Positions 1-7,696 of a stretch of 33,391 nt of DNA are shown piece after piece (within the stretch, counting starts at the first letter, position 1; every line of letters starts with the position of its first letter). The notes below the pieces were generated by a model. That model was given only the letters and a program-made list of their open reading frames with translations. It was not told where the DNA came from and did not search any database. Made by a program: the position numbers and the translations under genes. The DNA is taken from positions 1 to 33,391 of IMG/VR virus record IMGVR_UViG_3300010354_000019; one strand, written 5' to 3'. This stretch comes from a virus.

Positions 1-123
1 GACAAATCGCGCCTAGAACGCTTGAAATACGAAGTGAACAAGCGTTTTACGAACGAACAGGCAGACCGCCTAATCCGACAGATACGGCAAGAGATGAATT
101 TCACCAATCCCCACAGGAGAGGC
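1..123. repeat. Left copy of 123-bp terminal direct repeat
   Basis: Bases 1-123 are identical to 33269-33391. The repeat lies inside a reading frame that continues unbroken when the two ends are joined, so the simplest reading is an assembly overlap of a circular or circularly permuted genome and not a biological end. The unique length would then be about 33,268 bp. Confidence 0.97.
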
Positions 124-135
124 CAACGTGACTGA
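1..135 (+). CDS. 3' end of conserved phage protein split by the contig ends (joins 33047-33391)
   Basis: This is the C-terminal part, starting DKSRLERLKYEV and ending RRGQRD before TGA at 133-135, of the gene that begins at 33047. Joining 33047-33391 to 124-135 gives one open frame of 118 residues. The piece is rich in Arg, Lys and Glu, suggesting helices. The stop overlaps the GTG start of the scaffold-like gene (GTGACTGA), so the two are probably translationally coupled. Its place between portal and scaffold genes suggests a late, head-assembly associated role, but I recognise no function. Confidence 0.85.
   Translation, partial: DKSRLERLKYEVNKRFTNEQADRLIRQIRQEMNFTNPHRRGQRD
104..119 (+). 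promoter_or_regulatory. 16-bp repeated ribosome-binding leader (copy 1)
   Basis: CCAATCCCCACAGGAG at 104-119 recurs exactly at 4654-4669 (and at 33372-33387 in the terminal repeat). Both copies place AGGAG shortly before a late gene start (GTG at 128, ATG at 4678). The match extends well beyond the Shine-Dalgarno core, so it is either a duplicated leader or a conserved translation-control element. Confidence 0.6.
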
Positions 136-1135
136 CCAGATTGATAACGCTGAAGCCCCACAGGCCGAGGTAACTGACCGCCGAGCGCTGATTGAGCAAA
201 GTTTGGAGGCGGTGGAGCGCGGTGAACCCGCCGAATCCGTCACCCGCGACACTAGCGGGCGTTTTGCGTCTGCAAAAACCGAGCAACCCGCCGAAGAAGC
301 GCAAACAGAGGAAGAACCGCCGGTATGGCGTCGTCCTCCGGCGTCGTGGAAGAAGGACTATCACGAAATCTGGCAGAAAGCCGACCCAAAGATGCAGGAA
401 TACGCTTGGCAGCGCGAGGAGCAGATGCGCCGAGGCGTAGAGCCGCTGCTGTCCAAGGCACAATTTGCCGATACGATGCAGGAAGTGTTGCAGCCGTACA
501 TGACGACGCTGCAAGGCTTGGGATTGACGCCCGAAAAAGCGGTTTCTGCATTGATGGAAGCCGATCACAAGCTCCGCAACAGCGACCCGCAGACCCGACT
601 CGCTTATTTTCAGCAACTCGCGCAGTCATACGGTATCAACCTTGGCGCGATGCAAGCACAAGGCGGTCAAGCACCGCAAACTTCCACCAACTCGGTTGAC
701 CCGCTTGTGTGGCAACTGCAAAACGAACTGAATCAAGTTCGTGGCGAGGTGATGGGGTGGAAACAACAACAGGAAATGATGGAAAATCAAACCCTGTTAA
801 ATGAAATCAACCAATTTAGTCTAAAGGCCGAGCATTTTGAGGACGCCCGACCGGCCATGATTCAACTCCTACAGAGTGGCATGGCAGAAACGCTGGACGA
901 AGCCTATGAAAAGGCCATTAGACTAGATTCCAACTTGTTTGAGCAGGTCAGTAAGGCTAAACAAGCCGAGACTGTTGCAAAGCAAGCGCAAGTGATGAAC
1001 AAGGCTGCAAAAACAGCCAGAGCAGCAGCGGTGAGTGTCAGAAGCGCCACACCCGGCGCGAACACGGCTCCCAAGGCAGCGACCCGTCGCGCACTTTTAG
1101 AGGACGCTATGTCCGATCTGGAAGCGCGTTTTTAA
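128..1135 (+). CDS. Putative scaffolding protein
   Basis: A 335-aa soluble protein between the portal-side gene and the major capsid gene, the usual position of a phage scaffold. It is acidic and Gln/Glu/Ala rich, with predicted long helices (about residues 185-300, many Gln, Glu and Lys). It ends in a basic then acidic stretch (AATRRALLEDAMSDLEARF), as seen in scaffolds whose C-terminal helix-turn-helix binds capsid. The GTG start at 128 is chosen because AGGAG lies at 115-119 and the start overlaps the preceding stop. Assignment rests on position and composition, not on a motif. Confidence 0.7.
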   Translation: MTDQIDNAEAPQAEVTDRRALIEQSLEAVERGEPAESVTRDTSGRFASAKTEQPAEEAQTEEEPPVWRRPPASWKKDYHEIWQKADPKMQEYAWQREEQMRRGVEPLLSKAQFADTMQEVLQPYMTTLQGLGLTPEKAVSALMEADHKLRNSDPQTRLAYFQQLAQSYGINLGAMQAQGGQAPQTSTNSVDPLVWQLQNELNQVRGEVMGWKQQQEMMENQTLLNEINQFSLKAEHFEDARPAMIQLLQSGMAETLDEAYEKAIRLDSNLFEQVSKAKQAETVAKQAQVMNKAAKTARAAAVSVRSATPGANTAPKAATRRALLEDAMSDLEARF

Positions 1136-1158
1136 TTAACTGATATAGGAGTATTTCA

Positions 1159-2178
1159 ATGGCATTTGCCAACTCTAGTATCAGCGACATCATCGCTACT
1201 ACGATTCAGAGCCGTAGCGGCGAACTCGCTGATAACGTGACGAACAACAACGCCCTTCTGCGGCGTTTGCGTGACCGAGGAAACGTTAAGACGTTCTCGG
1301 GCGGTAACGTGATTTTGCAAGAAATCATGTACACCGATGCGACGACCAACAACACCAACTCGTACAGCGGCTACGAAGTGTTGAACGTGGGACAGAACAG
1401 CCCGATTTCGGCTGCCCAGTTCAGCATCAAGCAGTACGCTGCTGCGGTGACCATCTCGGGTCTGGAGATGATCCAGAACTCGGGCAAGGAGGCCATCATT
1501 GACCTTCTTGACGGTCGTATGGAAGTTGCTGAGGCGCAGCTTGCCAACCGCATCAGCGGCGACCTGTACGGCGACGGCACGGGCAACGCGGGTAAGAACC
1601 TTGACGGTCTTGCCGTGGCGGTGCCGGATGCCCCGACCGTGGGAACCTACGGCGGCATCAACCGCGCCGTGTGGAGCTTCTGGCAGTCGGTTGCCTACTC
1701 GGGTGTCACCAACGGTGGCGCTGCGGTGTCGGCTGCCAACATCCAGCAGTACATGGACGCTGTTGCTGTTCAGTTGATTCGTGGTACGGATAAGCCCGAC
1801 CTGATCGTTGCTGACAACAACTACTACCGCTTGTACCTCCAGAGCTTGCAGAGCATCCAGCGCATCACCGACTCGGGTTCGGGTATGGCGGGTGCTGGCT
1901 TTGCGGCCCTCAAGTACTACGGTGCCGGTATGGCGTCTGACGTCGTGCTGGACGGTGGTATCGGTGCCTCGTCGTATAACAGCGGCTCGGGCAACGCGAA
2001 CCATATGTGGTTCCTCAACACCAAGTACCTGCACTTCCGCCCGCACAAAGATCGTAACTTTGTGCCGATTGGCGGCGAGCGACAGGCGGTCAACCAAGAT
2101 GCCGTTGTGAAATTGATTGGCTGGGCAGGCAATTTGACCTGCTCGGGCAGCCAGTTCCAAGGCGTTTTGATTGCTTAA
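1159..2178 (+). CDS. Major capsid protein (HK97-fold type)
   Basis: A 339-aa protein following the scaffold, with a strong leader TAGGAGTA before ATG 1159. It has the features of a podoviral HK97-fold capsid protein: an N-terminal helical arm (residues 1-35), a Gly/Asn/Thr-rich extended loop (ETNNTNSY-type segment near 55-70), a long helix with EAQLANRISGDLYGDGTG near 125-145 and a C-terminal domain ending HFRPHKDRNFVPIGGERQ. Codons are strongly biased to GC-rich choices, as expected for the most highly expressed gene. A 334-aa open frame on the opposite strand is a by-product of this bias. The exact capsid family is not named because no profile search was possible. Confidence 0.88.
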   Translation: MAFANSSISDIIATTIQSRSGELADNVTNNNALLRRLRDRGNVKTFSGGNVILQEIMYTDATTNNTNSYSGYEVLNVGQNSPISAAQFSIKQYAAAVTISGLEMIQNSGKEAIIDLLDGRMEVAEAQLANRISGDLYGDGTGNAGKNLDGLAVAVPDAPTVGTYGGINRAVWSFWQSVAYSGVTNGGAAVSAANIQQYMDAVAVQLIRGTDKPDLIVADNNYYRLYLQSLQSIQRITDSGSGMAGAGFAALKYYGAGMASDVVLDGGIGASSYNSGSGNANHMWFLNTKYLHFRPHKDRNFVPIGGERQAVNQDAVVKLIGWAGNLTCSGSQFQGVLIA

Positions 2179-2193
2179 TAGGAGTACACGAAA

Positions 2194-2676
2194 ATGCCCG
2201 TTATTATTAATAACCTCGCGTACCCCGCCCTCACCGACACGCAGACTTCACCGTCTATCAATGTCGGTACCCTCGTAAACTTGGACGATGGTGGTCAGGC
2301 GGTTTATGTCCGTGCTGCTTCCAACATCTCTCAGTACAACGCGGTTTGCATCCCGGCCACCAACATTGCCACGAACGCGACGACCGCTCGTGTTGCCGCC
2401 ACCAAGCGTGTCGGCTTCGCGCAGGTGTCTATCGCCTCGGGTGATTATGGTTGGGTGCAGCTTGGCGGTAAGGTTCGCGTCGTGGTGTCGGCTTCCTGCC
2501 TTCCGGCGGTGGCCCTCTACACAACGTCAACTGAAGGCGTGTTGGACGATGCGACCGTTTCTGGTGCGTTGATTGCCGGTGTTGTCACGGAAGTGACCGC
2601 CTCGGCTACCTCGGCCATGACGGCTGTTGCGGCCTACACAATGGTTATCCCGGTTCCGTCTAACGCGACCCCGTAA
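2194..2676 (+). CDS. Head decoration-like protein
   Basis: A 160-aa Ala/Thr/Val-rich, almost entirely beta-predicted protein directly downstream of the capsid gene. The segment VGFAQVSIASGDYGWVQLGG resembles capsid-associated decoration proteins of the DUF2190 type, which have a Gly-rich turn and small beta-barrel. The ATG at 2194 follows TAGGAGTACACGAAA, the same leader style as the capsid gene. It probably decorates the capsid surface. The role is inferred from position and fold-like composition. Confidence 0.62.
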   Translation: MPVIINNLAYPALTDTQTSPSINVGTLVNLDDGGQAVYVRAASNISQYNAVCIPATNIATNATTARVAATKRVGFAQVSIASGDYGWVQLGGKVRVVVSASCLPAVALYTTSTEGVLDDATVSGALIAGVVTEVTASATSAMTAVAAYTMVIPVPSNATP

Positions 2677-2678
2677 CC

Positions 2679-3452
2679 ATGCAAAAACTGGAACTCACGG
2701 TGCAAGCAGCAGGAACGCCAGAGGAGCTTTGCTCCAACATCCGTTCGGCTCTTGCCCGTGGGCTTCCAGAGTTGGCCCCCGCTCCTACAAAGCACGACGG
2801 TACGTTTGTGTGCGTAGCGAGCGGGTGGTCAATGCCCGCTTACATTGATGAAATCAAAGCGCAGCGCGATATGGGCCGTCCGATTGTGGCGGTTAAGGCA
2901 GCGCACGACTTTCTGTGCGATCACGGCGTAACGCCTGATTTGTGGGTCAACCTTGATCCTCGGGATCGCACAAGCGGAATTCAGAAGGCCAACGACCACA
3001 CCACTTACTTAGTGGCTTCTCGCTGCCCGCCCGTGACATTTGACCACTTGAAGGGGCGCAAGGTCGTCCTGTGGCACTCATGGGCAGAGGGGCCAGAAAT
3101 GAAAGCCATTGGTGGTGGTAAACTAGCCGTTGGCGGCGGGACGACAAGCGGCATGAGAGCCATCAACATTGGCTACCTGCTTGGGTTTCGCAAATTTGTG
3201 CTTTTTGGATACGACAGTTGCAACAACGCTGACGGCATGAAGCGGTTTACGGGCGAAATGACAGGCCCGACGATGGATGTGTACGTTGGCGAGGCAAAAC
3301 GTAAATTTACCTGCAATGCCGCTATGGCACAGCAGGCGAACGAGTTTCAGATGGTGTATGCCGTGATGGATGACATCACGATAGACGCCCGAGGGCCGGG
3401 ACTGATTGCGGCCATTTTGGAAGAACGACGCAAGTTAAATTTTGCAGCATAG
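2679..3452 (+). CDS. DUF115 / MptE-like Rossmann-fold protein
   Basis: A 257-aa protein with the signature of the DUF115 family (related to MptE pterin pyrophosphokinase and to motility-associated glycosyltransferase-like proteins). VGGGTTSGMRA at about 151-161 is followed by GYLLGFRKFVLFGYDSC at about 165-181. Earlier landmarks are CVASGWSMP (45-53) and DLWVNLDPR (87-95). Family members are sugar or pyrophosphate transferase-like enzymes; the substrate here is unknown. It sits two nucleotides after the decoration gene with no clear Shine-Dalgarno site, suggesting coupled translation. An enzyme inside a head-gene block hints at modification of virion proteins, which is inference. Confidence 0.72.
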   Translation: MQKLELTVQAAGTPEELCSNIRSALARGLPELAPAPTKHDGTFVCVASGWSMPAYIDEIKAQRDMGRPIVAVKAAHDFLCDHGVTPDLWVNLDPRDRTSGIQKANDHTTYLVASRCPPVTFDHLKGRKVVLWHSWAEGPEMKAIGGGKLAVGGGTTSGMRAINIGYLLGFRKFVLFGYDSCNNADGMKRFTGEMTGPTMDVYVGEAKRKFTCNAAMAQQANEFQMVYAVMDDITIDARGPGLIAAILEERRKLNFAA

Positions 3453-3463
3453 GAGTAACGACG

Positions 3464-3820
3464 ATGGCATTTCCTTCACGAGTACAAGGCGCAGGTCAGT
3501 CGGGCGGTTCCGCTCAAGCAATCTGCGGTCAGGTTGATAACAGCGTCACAGCCGCCGGTACGACGGCAACCGACGCCACGCAGGTCAACAACACTTGGGT
3601 GCGCGTTGCTACGGCAGCCGCCAGCACGGGCGTGAAGCTCCCGGCGGTGGAAGCGGGCGCAATGATGGTTGTGCGTAATGACGGTGCAAACACGCTGACC
3701 GTTTACCCGCTGACGGGTTCCACGATCAACGGCAGCGCCTCGGATACGATTGCCGCCGGTAAGGCCAATCTGTATTTCGGCACTAGCACGACGACTTGGG
3801 TTTCGTTAGACGGAGCCTGA
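3464..3820 (+). CDS. Small beta-rich virion protein, paralogue of the next gene
   Basis: A 118-aa Thr/Ala/Gly-rich protein predicted to be all beta. It aligns along its length with residues 1-118 of the following protein: FPSRVQGAG / IPSRVLGSG at the N terminus, SVTAAGT in both, GVKLP in both, and VVRNDGANTLTVYP / IVRNGGANPLTVYP. The two genes look like a tandem duplication. The start ATG 3464 follows TAGGAGTAACG. It is probably a capsid or neck-associated fibre base, judged only from context. Confidence 0.68.
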   Translation: MAFPSRVQGAGQSGGSAQAICGQVDNSVTAAGTTATDATQVNNTWVRVATAAASTGVKLPAVEAGAMMVVRNDGANTLTVYPLTGSTINGSASDTIAAGKANLYFGTSTTTWVSLDGA

Positions 3821-3823
3821 TAG

Positions 3824-4651
3824 GTGCCGATTCCTTCTCGGGTACTTGGCTCGGGAGTGTCGCAGTTATCTACCGTCTCCATTTGTGGGGATGGCACCGC
3901 AAGCGTAACTGCTGCTGGCACTTCAGCAGGTGATGCCACGGCCATAACTTACGTTTACAACAATGTTGTAACCGTAGGTTCTGGCGCGGGCGTTAAACTG
4001 CCGCCAACCGAGATGGGCGAAACCATTATCGTGCGTAATGGTGGTGCAAACCCGTTGACGGTGTACCCATACGACGCGGGCAGCAGCATCAACAACGTAG
4101 GTTTTGGCACGATCAACCCTGATTGCTCGGCCTTGTTCTTCGCCGTAAGCAATACGCTCTGGGAAGAACTGCAAGGCTTTGGCCGTTCGGTGCCGATCCT
4201 GCATTACGGTGCGTTTAGCGATACGACGCTACAAGCAGCAGCATCTATCAACACCGCTTACGGCATGACGTTTAACACCACCGATAGCAGCAATGGCGTG
4301 TCTATTGGCTCGCCGTCGTCCCGCTTAGTTGTAGATTATCAAGGCGTCTACAACGTGCAGTTTTCGGCGCAGTTAGACAAAACCTCGGGCGGCACAGGCA
4401 ATATTTACATTTGGCTGCGTAAAAACGGCACCAACGTCGCCAACACCGCCAGCACGGTCGCCATCCAAGGAAGCGCAGCGCGTACCGTTGCCGCGTGGAA
4501 CTTTATTATCCAACTTGACCCCACTAACTATGTAGAGTTGATGTGGGCGACGGATGACACAAGCGTTAGAATTCTTGCAGCCAGCGCTACAAGCGTGTGG
4601 CCTGCAATCCCCTCGGTTATTTGTACTTTGACCCAAGTCAATAACCTATAA
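3824..4651 (+). CDS. Virion fibre-like protein with C-terminal C1q/TNF-like jelly-roll domain
   Basis: A 275-aa protein starting at GTG 3824, three bases after the previous stop. Residues 1-118 duplicate the preceding protein. Residues 125-275 form a second beta domain (SVPILHYGAFSDTTLQ start; YQGVYNVQFSAQLDK; NIYIWLRKNGTNV; WNFIIQLDPTNYVELMW) with the strand pattern of C1q/TNF-like trimeric jelly rolls, common at the tips of phage capsid or tail fibres. The likely layout is an anchoring N-terminal domain plus a trimeric head that could bind receptors or carbohydrates. Domain assignment is by pattern only. Confidence 0.66.
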   Translation: MPIPSRVLGSGVSQLSTVSICGDGTASVTAAGTSAGDATAITYVYNNVVTVGSGAGVKLPPTEMGETIIVRNGGANPLTVYPYDAGSSINNVGFGTINPDCSALFFAVSNTLWEELQGFGRSVPILHYGAFSDTTLQAAASINTAYGMTFNTTDSSNGVSIGSPSSRLVVDYQGVYNVQFSAQLDKTSGGTGNIYIWLRKNGTNVANTASTVAIQGSAARTVAAWNFIIQLDPTNYVELMWATDDTSVRILAASATSVWPAIPSVICTLTQVNNL

Positions 4652-4653
4652 CC

Positions 4654-4669
4654 CCAATCCCCACAGGAG
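4654..4669 (+). promoter_or_regulatory. 16-bp repeated ribosome-binding leader (copy 2)
   Basis: This is an exact copy of the 16-mer at 104-119 (CCAATCCCCACAGGAG), here placed 8 nt before ATG 4678. It supplies the AGGAG Shine-Dalgarno core of the next gene. Confidence 0.6.
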
Positions 4670-4677
4670 TAAGGACG

Positions 4678-5217
4678 ATGCCATTAGATAGCGATATTTC
4701 CAACGGCGACTCACAGTTGCACGCGGAATTTTACATTTCGGACTCAAAAGGCTGGGAAGGAAAGCCCTTTGTGCGTATTTCCATCCCCGGTGACAAAAAC
4801 ACCGTGATTGACCAGCCCGCGAGGGACGAACACCGAGAGCGCTTTCCGCGCCAATGGCTGTATTTCCAAATGCAGCAGGGCGAGGGGGCAGCGCAAGAAA
4901 TCGGTACGCCGCTGTCGCAATGGCACCGCGATTATCCCGAAGAAATTACTCGGGATCACATCGCAGAACTGTCTATTTTGAAGTTTGTGACGGTAGAGCA
5001 ATTGGCGTTGGCGTCTGACGGCCAGTTGCAGCGCATTATGGGTGGCGTTGGGCTGCGGGAACGCGCTCGGCAATACCTCAATCGCAAGAACCGAACTGAA
5101 GCAAACGCGGAACTAGAAGAAACCAAGCAGCAACTTGCCGCCTTGCAGGCGCAGATGGCGCAGTTGTTGAGTCAGGAAGCCCCGAAACGCAGAGGGCGAC
5201 CGCCTAAAGAGGAATAG
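4678..5217 (+). CDS. Phage neck-region protein with helical C terminus and AT-hook-like tail
   Basis: A 179-aa protein. The N-terminal half (to about residue 110) is mixed alpha/beta with FVRISIPGDKN and WLYFQMQQGEG. The segment FVTVEQLALASDGQLQRI is followed by a coiled coil rich in Glu, Gln and Ala (about 130-165). The C terminus reads APKRRGRPPKEE, whose RGRP core resembles a DNA minor-groove AT-hook. The gene lies between the fibre-like protein and the adaptor. A DNA-contacting head or neck role is possible but unproven; otherwise it is a conserved hypothetical virion protein. Confidence 0.62.
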   Translation: MPLDSDISNGDSQLHAEFYISDSKGWEGKPFVRISIPGDKNTVIDQPARDEHRERFPRQWLYFQMQQGEGAAQEIGTPLSQWHRDYPEEITRDHIAELSILKFVTVEQLALASDGQLQRIMGGVGLRERARQYLNRKNRTEANAELEETKQQLAALQAQMAQLLSQEAPKRRGRPPKEE

Positions 5218-5220
5218 TGT

Positions 5221-6138
5221 ATGTCCACGACCACGATGCTTGAACTGATCCAGCAAGTTACGAACGAGCTGGGTATTGCCACGCCCTCAACGGTAGCGGG
5301 CAACACAAGCCAAGACGTTGTGCAGCTTTTAGCGCTGATGAACGCCTCGGGTTACGAGTTGATGCGTCGTGCGGATTGGCGTGAGCTGACCCGTCAGCAC
5401 ACGTTTTACACGGAAGCCATCTCCACCACCGGCACATGGACGGATAGCGCGTACACGATTACGGGCATCCCCTCTACTGCCGGTCTGTCCACCGCTTACC
5501 AAGTGCAGGGCGTGGGTATCCCCAACGCGACCTACATCACTAGCGTGGACAGCGCCTCACAGGTCACGCTCAACTATGAGCCGACCGAGGGGCAGGTGGG
5601 CGGCGAGTTGATATTCCAAAAGGTCAAGTATGACCTTCCCGCTGACTACTACAGCACGGTTAATCGTACTCATTGGGATAAGAGCAAGCGTTGGGAAATG
5701 CTCGGCCCCGAGTCGCCGCAGCAATGGGAATGGCTGCTCTCGGGCTACATCAGCACCGGCCCGCGTATCCGCTGGCGCTTGTTAGGCGCGTATTTCCAGA
5801 TTTGGCCGGGTATGAACGCTGGCGAGTTACTCGGCTTTGAGTACCGCAGCAAGGCGTGGGCGCAAGCCGCTAACGGCACCCCGAAAAATAGTTTCACGGT
5901 AGACACCGACACCTGCATCTACCCAGATCGGGTGATGGTGCTGTCTACCAAGCTTAAGTATTTTGAAGCCAAGGGCTTTGATACGACGGCTATCTACCGC
6001 GATTACCTGACGGAGTTGGAAACGGCTATTGCACAGGATACGGCGGCTGCCAACCTGTCGTTTGCGCCACGACCGGGTACGGTGTTGATCGGCTACGACA
6101 ACATCCCGGACAGCGGCTACGGCACGGAAAGCAACTAA
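5221..6138 (+). CDS. Head-tail adaptor (tail tubular A / P22 gp4-like)
   Basis: A 305-aa protein that starts with a helical segment (MLELIQQVTNELGI, then LLALMNASGYELMRRADWREL) typical of podoviral adaptor proteins that dock on the portal. A beta-rich insert follows (about 75-145), then a helical C terminus (LKYFEAKGFDTTAIYRDYL). Its position, after head genes and before the tail hub, supports an adaptor closing the head. GAGGAATAGTGT before ATG 5221 supplies a Shine-Dalgarno site. The family call is by pattern and context. Confidence 0.72.
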   Translation: MSTTTMLELIQQVTNELGIATPSTVAGNTSQDVVQLLALMNASGYELMRRADWRELTRQHTFYTEAISTTGTWTDSAYTITGIPSTAGLSTAYQVQGVGIPNATYITSVDSASQVTLNYEPTEGQVGGELIFQKVKYDLPADYYSTVNRTHWDKSKRWEMLGPESPQQWEWLLSGYISTGPRIRWRLLGAYFQIWPGMNAGELLGFEYRSKAWAQAANGTPKNSFTVDTDTCIYPDRVMVLSTKLKYFEAKGFDTTAIYRDYLTELETAIAQDTAAANLSFAPRPGTVLIGYDNIPDSGYGTESN

Positions 6139-6139
6139 A

Positions 6140-7696
6140 ATGCCTCGTCGCCTTGTTCAGAAAACCAACGCCAATGTGGCATCGCTCCCCGCCCCGATTG
6201 GGGGCTGGAACGCCCGTGATTCCCTCGCCAACATGGCTCCCACGGATGCCGTCACGCTGGATAATTTCTTTCCGGGCGTCTCCAACGTCAATCTGCGCGG
6301 TGGATATACGAAACACGCCACCGGGCTGCCGAGCCAAGTTGAAAGCCTGATGGTGTATTCGGGTGCGGCAAGCAACAAGATGTTTGCCGCATCGGGTACG
6401 GCGTTTTATGACGTAACCTCCGCAGGTGCGGTGGGTGCAGCGGCGGTCAGCGGCCTAACTAACGCCCGCTGGGAATACGTCAACATCACGACCCCCGGCG
6501 GCAACTTCTTGATGGCCGTAAACGGGGTGGACAAGCCGCAGTTGTATAACGGCTCAACGTGGACGGCAATTGATGGCGCGTCATCGCCTGCCATTACGGG
6601 CGTTACCACGACCACGCTAGACAACATCACGCTGTTTAAGAACCGGCTGTGGTTTATCCAAAAAGACACTCTTAAGGCGTGGTACTTGCCAACCCTTTCG
6701 GTGGGCGGTGCAGCACAAGCATTGGACTTATCTGCCGTCGCCAAGCTCGGTGGCAAGTTAGTTTCTGTCGGCACATGGACGATTGACGCCGGTTACGGTG
6801 TGGATGACAACCTTGTGTTTGTCACCGACAAAGGCGAAATCATCGTCTATCGCGGAACCGACCCCTCTAGCGCCTCCACATGGGCGCTGATCGGCGTCTG
6901 GATGGTGGGTGCGCCTATCTCCAAGCGCTGCATGATGAAGTACGGCGGCGACATCTTGCTGCTGACGCTAGATGGCTTGTTGCCGCTTGCCTCTGCGCTG
7001 CAATCGTCCCGCCTTGACCCTAACGTGGCACTCTCTGACAAGATTCAAGGTGCTTTTGCTGCCGCCGCGCAGAACTACAAAAACACCTTTGGCTGGGGCA
7101 TGACGTACAACGCCGATAACAATGCGTTGGTGGTCAATATCCCCGTTGCCGTAGGCAGCCAAGAGCAGTTTGTGATGAACAACATCACAAAGTCATGGTG
7201 TCGGTTCACCGGCTGGGCTGCCAACTGTTTTAACGTCCTCAATGACGACTTGTATTTTGGCGGCAACCAATACGTTGCAAAAGCGTGGGTCATCGGCTCT
7301 ACGGGCTATGTTGACGACACCAACAACATTGAAGGCCGCGTATTACAAGCGTTTAACTACTTTGATTCGCGGGGCGTGAAGAAATACTTTACCCGCGCCC
7401 GCCCGAGCATTTTTAGCAACGGGCAGCCCGCGATCAACATTGACATCAACGTGGATTTTGACTTGTCGGCCAGCACCGCCGCACTCGCCTACTCCCCGAT
7501 CACGGTAGCCGTATGGGATTCGGGGCTTTGGGATACGGGGCTATGGGGTCAGGACACGGTGATTTCTAACAACTGGCAGGGCGTTACCGGCATTGGCTAC
7601 AACGCGGGTATACAACTCAACAGCAGTAGTAAGAATTTACAGATTCAATGGGCATCAACTGACATCGTGTATCAAATCGGATGGGCTGGAATATAG
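6140..7696 (+). CDS. Tail hub / DNA-stabilisation protein (P22 gp10-like)
   Basis: A 518-aa, overwhelmingly beta protein. The opening PAPIGGWNARDSLANMAPTD, about 15 residues in, followed by DNFFPG and LRGGYTKHA, is the characteristic start of podoviral tail hub proteins, which form a beta-propeller-like nozzle below the adaptor. Trp/Gly blade-like repeats (WAANCFNVLNDDLYFGG; WDSGLWDTGLWGQD near 455-470) support this. Start ATG 6140 lies one base after the adaptor stop, and the end overlaps the next gene by 16 bp. Confidence 0.72.
   Translation: MPRRLVQKTNANVASLPAPIGGWNARDSLANMAPTDAVTLDNFFPGVSNVNLRGGYTKHATGLPSQVESLMVYSGAASNKMFAASGTAFYDVTSAGAVGAAAVSGLTNARWEYVNITTPGGNFLMAVNGVDKPQLYNGSTWTAIDGASSPAITGVTTTTLDNITLFKNRLWFIQKDTLKAWYLPTLSVGGAAQALDLSAVAKLGGKLVSVGTWTIDAGYGVDDNLVFVTDKGEIIVYRGTDPSSASTWALIGVWMVGAPISKRCMMKYGGDILLLTLDGLLPLASALQSSRLDPNVALSDKIQGAFAAAAQNYKNTFGWGMTYNADNNALVVNIPVAVGSQEQFVMNNITKSWCRFTGWAANCFNVLNDDLYFGGNQYVAKAWVIGSTGYVDDTNNIEGRVLQAFNYFDSRGVKKYFTRARPSIFSNGQPAINIDINVDFDLSASTAALAYSPITVAVWDSGLWDTGLWGQDTVISNNWQGVTGIGYNAGIQLNSSSKNLQIQWASTDIVYQIGWAGI

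Noticed and set aside
1-123. T7-like true terminal direct repeat
   Set aside because: No phage RNA or DNA polymerase of that group is present and the repeat lies wholly within a coding frame; an assembly overlap is simpler, though not excluded.
1156-2160. 334-aa open frame on the minus strand opposite the capsid gene
   Set aside because: It mirrors the strongly biased capsid codons, has repetitive Val/Arg/His composition, and lacks a ribosome-binding site and neighbours in that direction.
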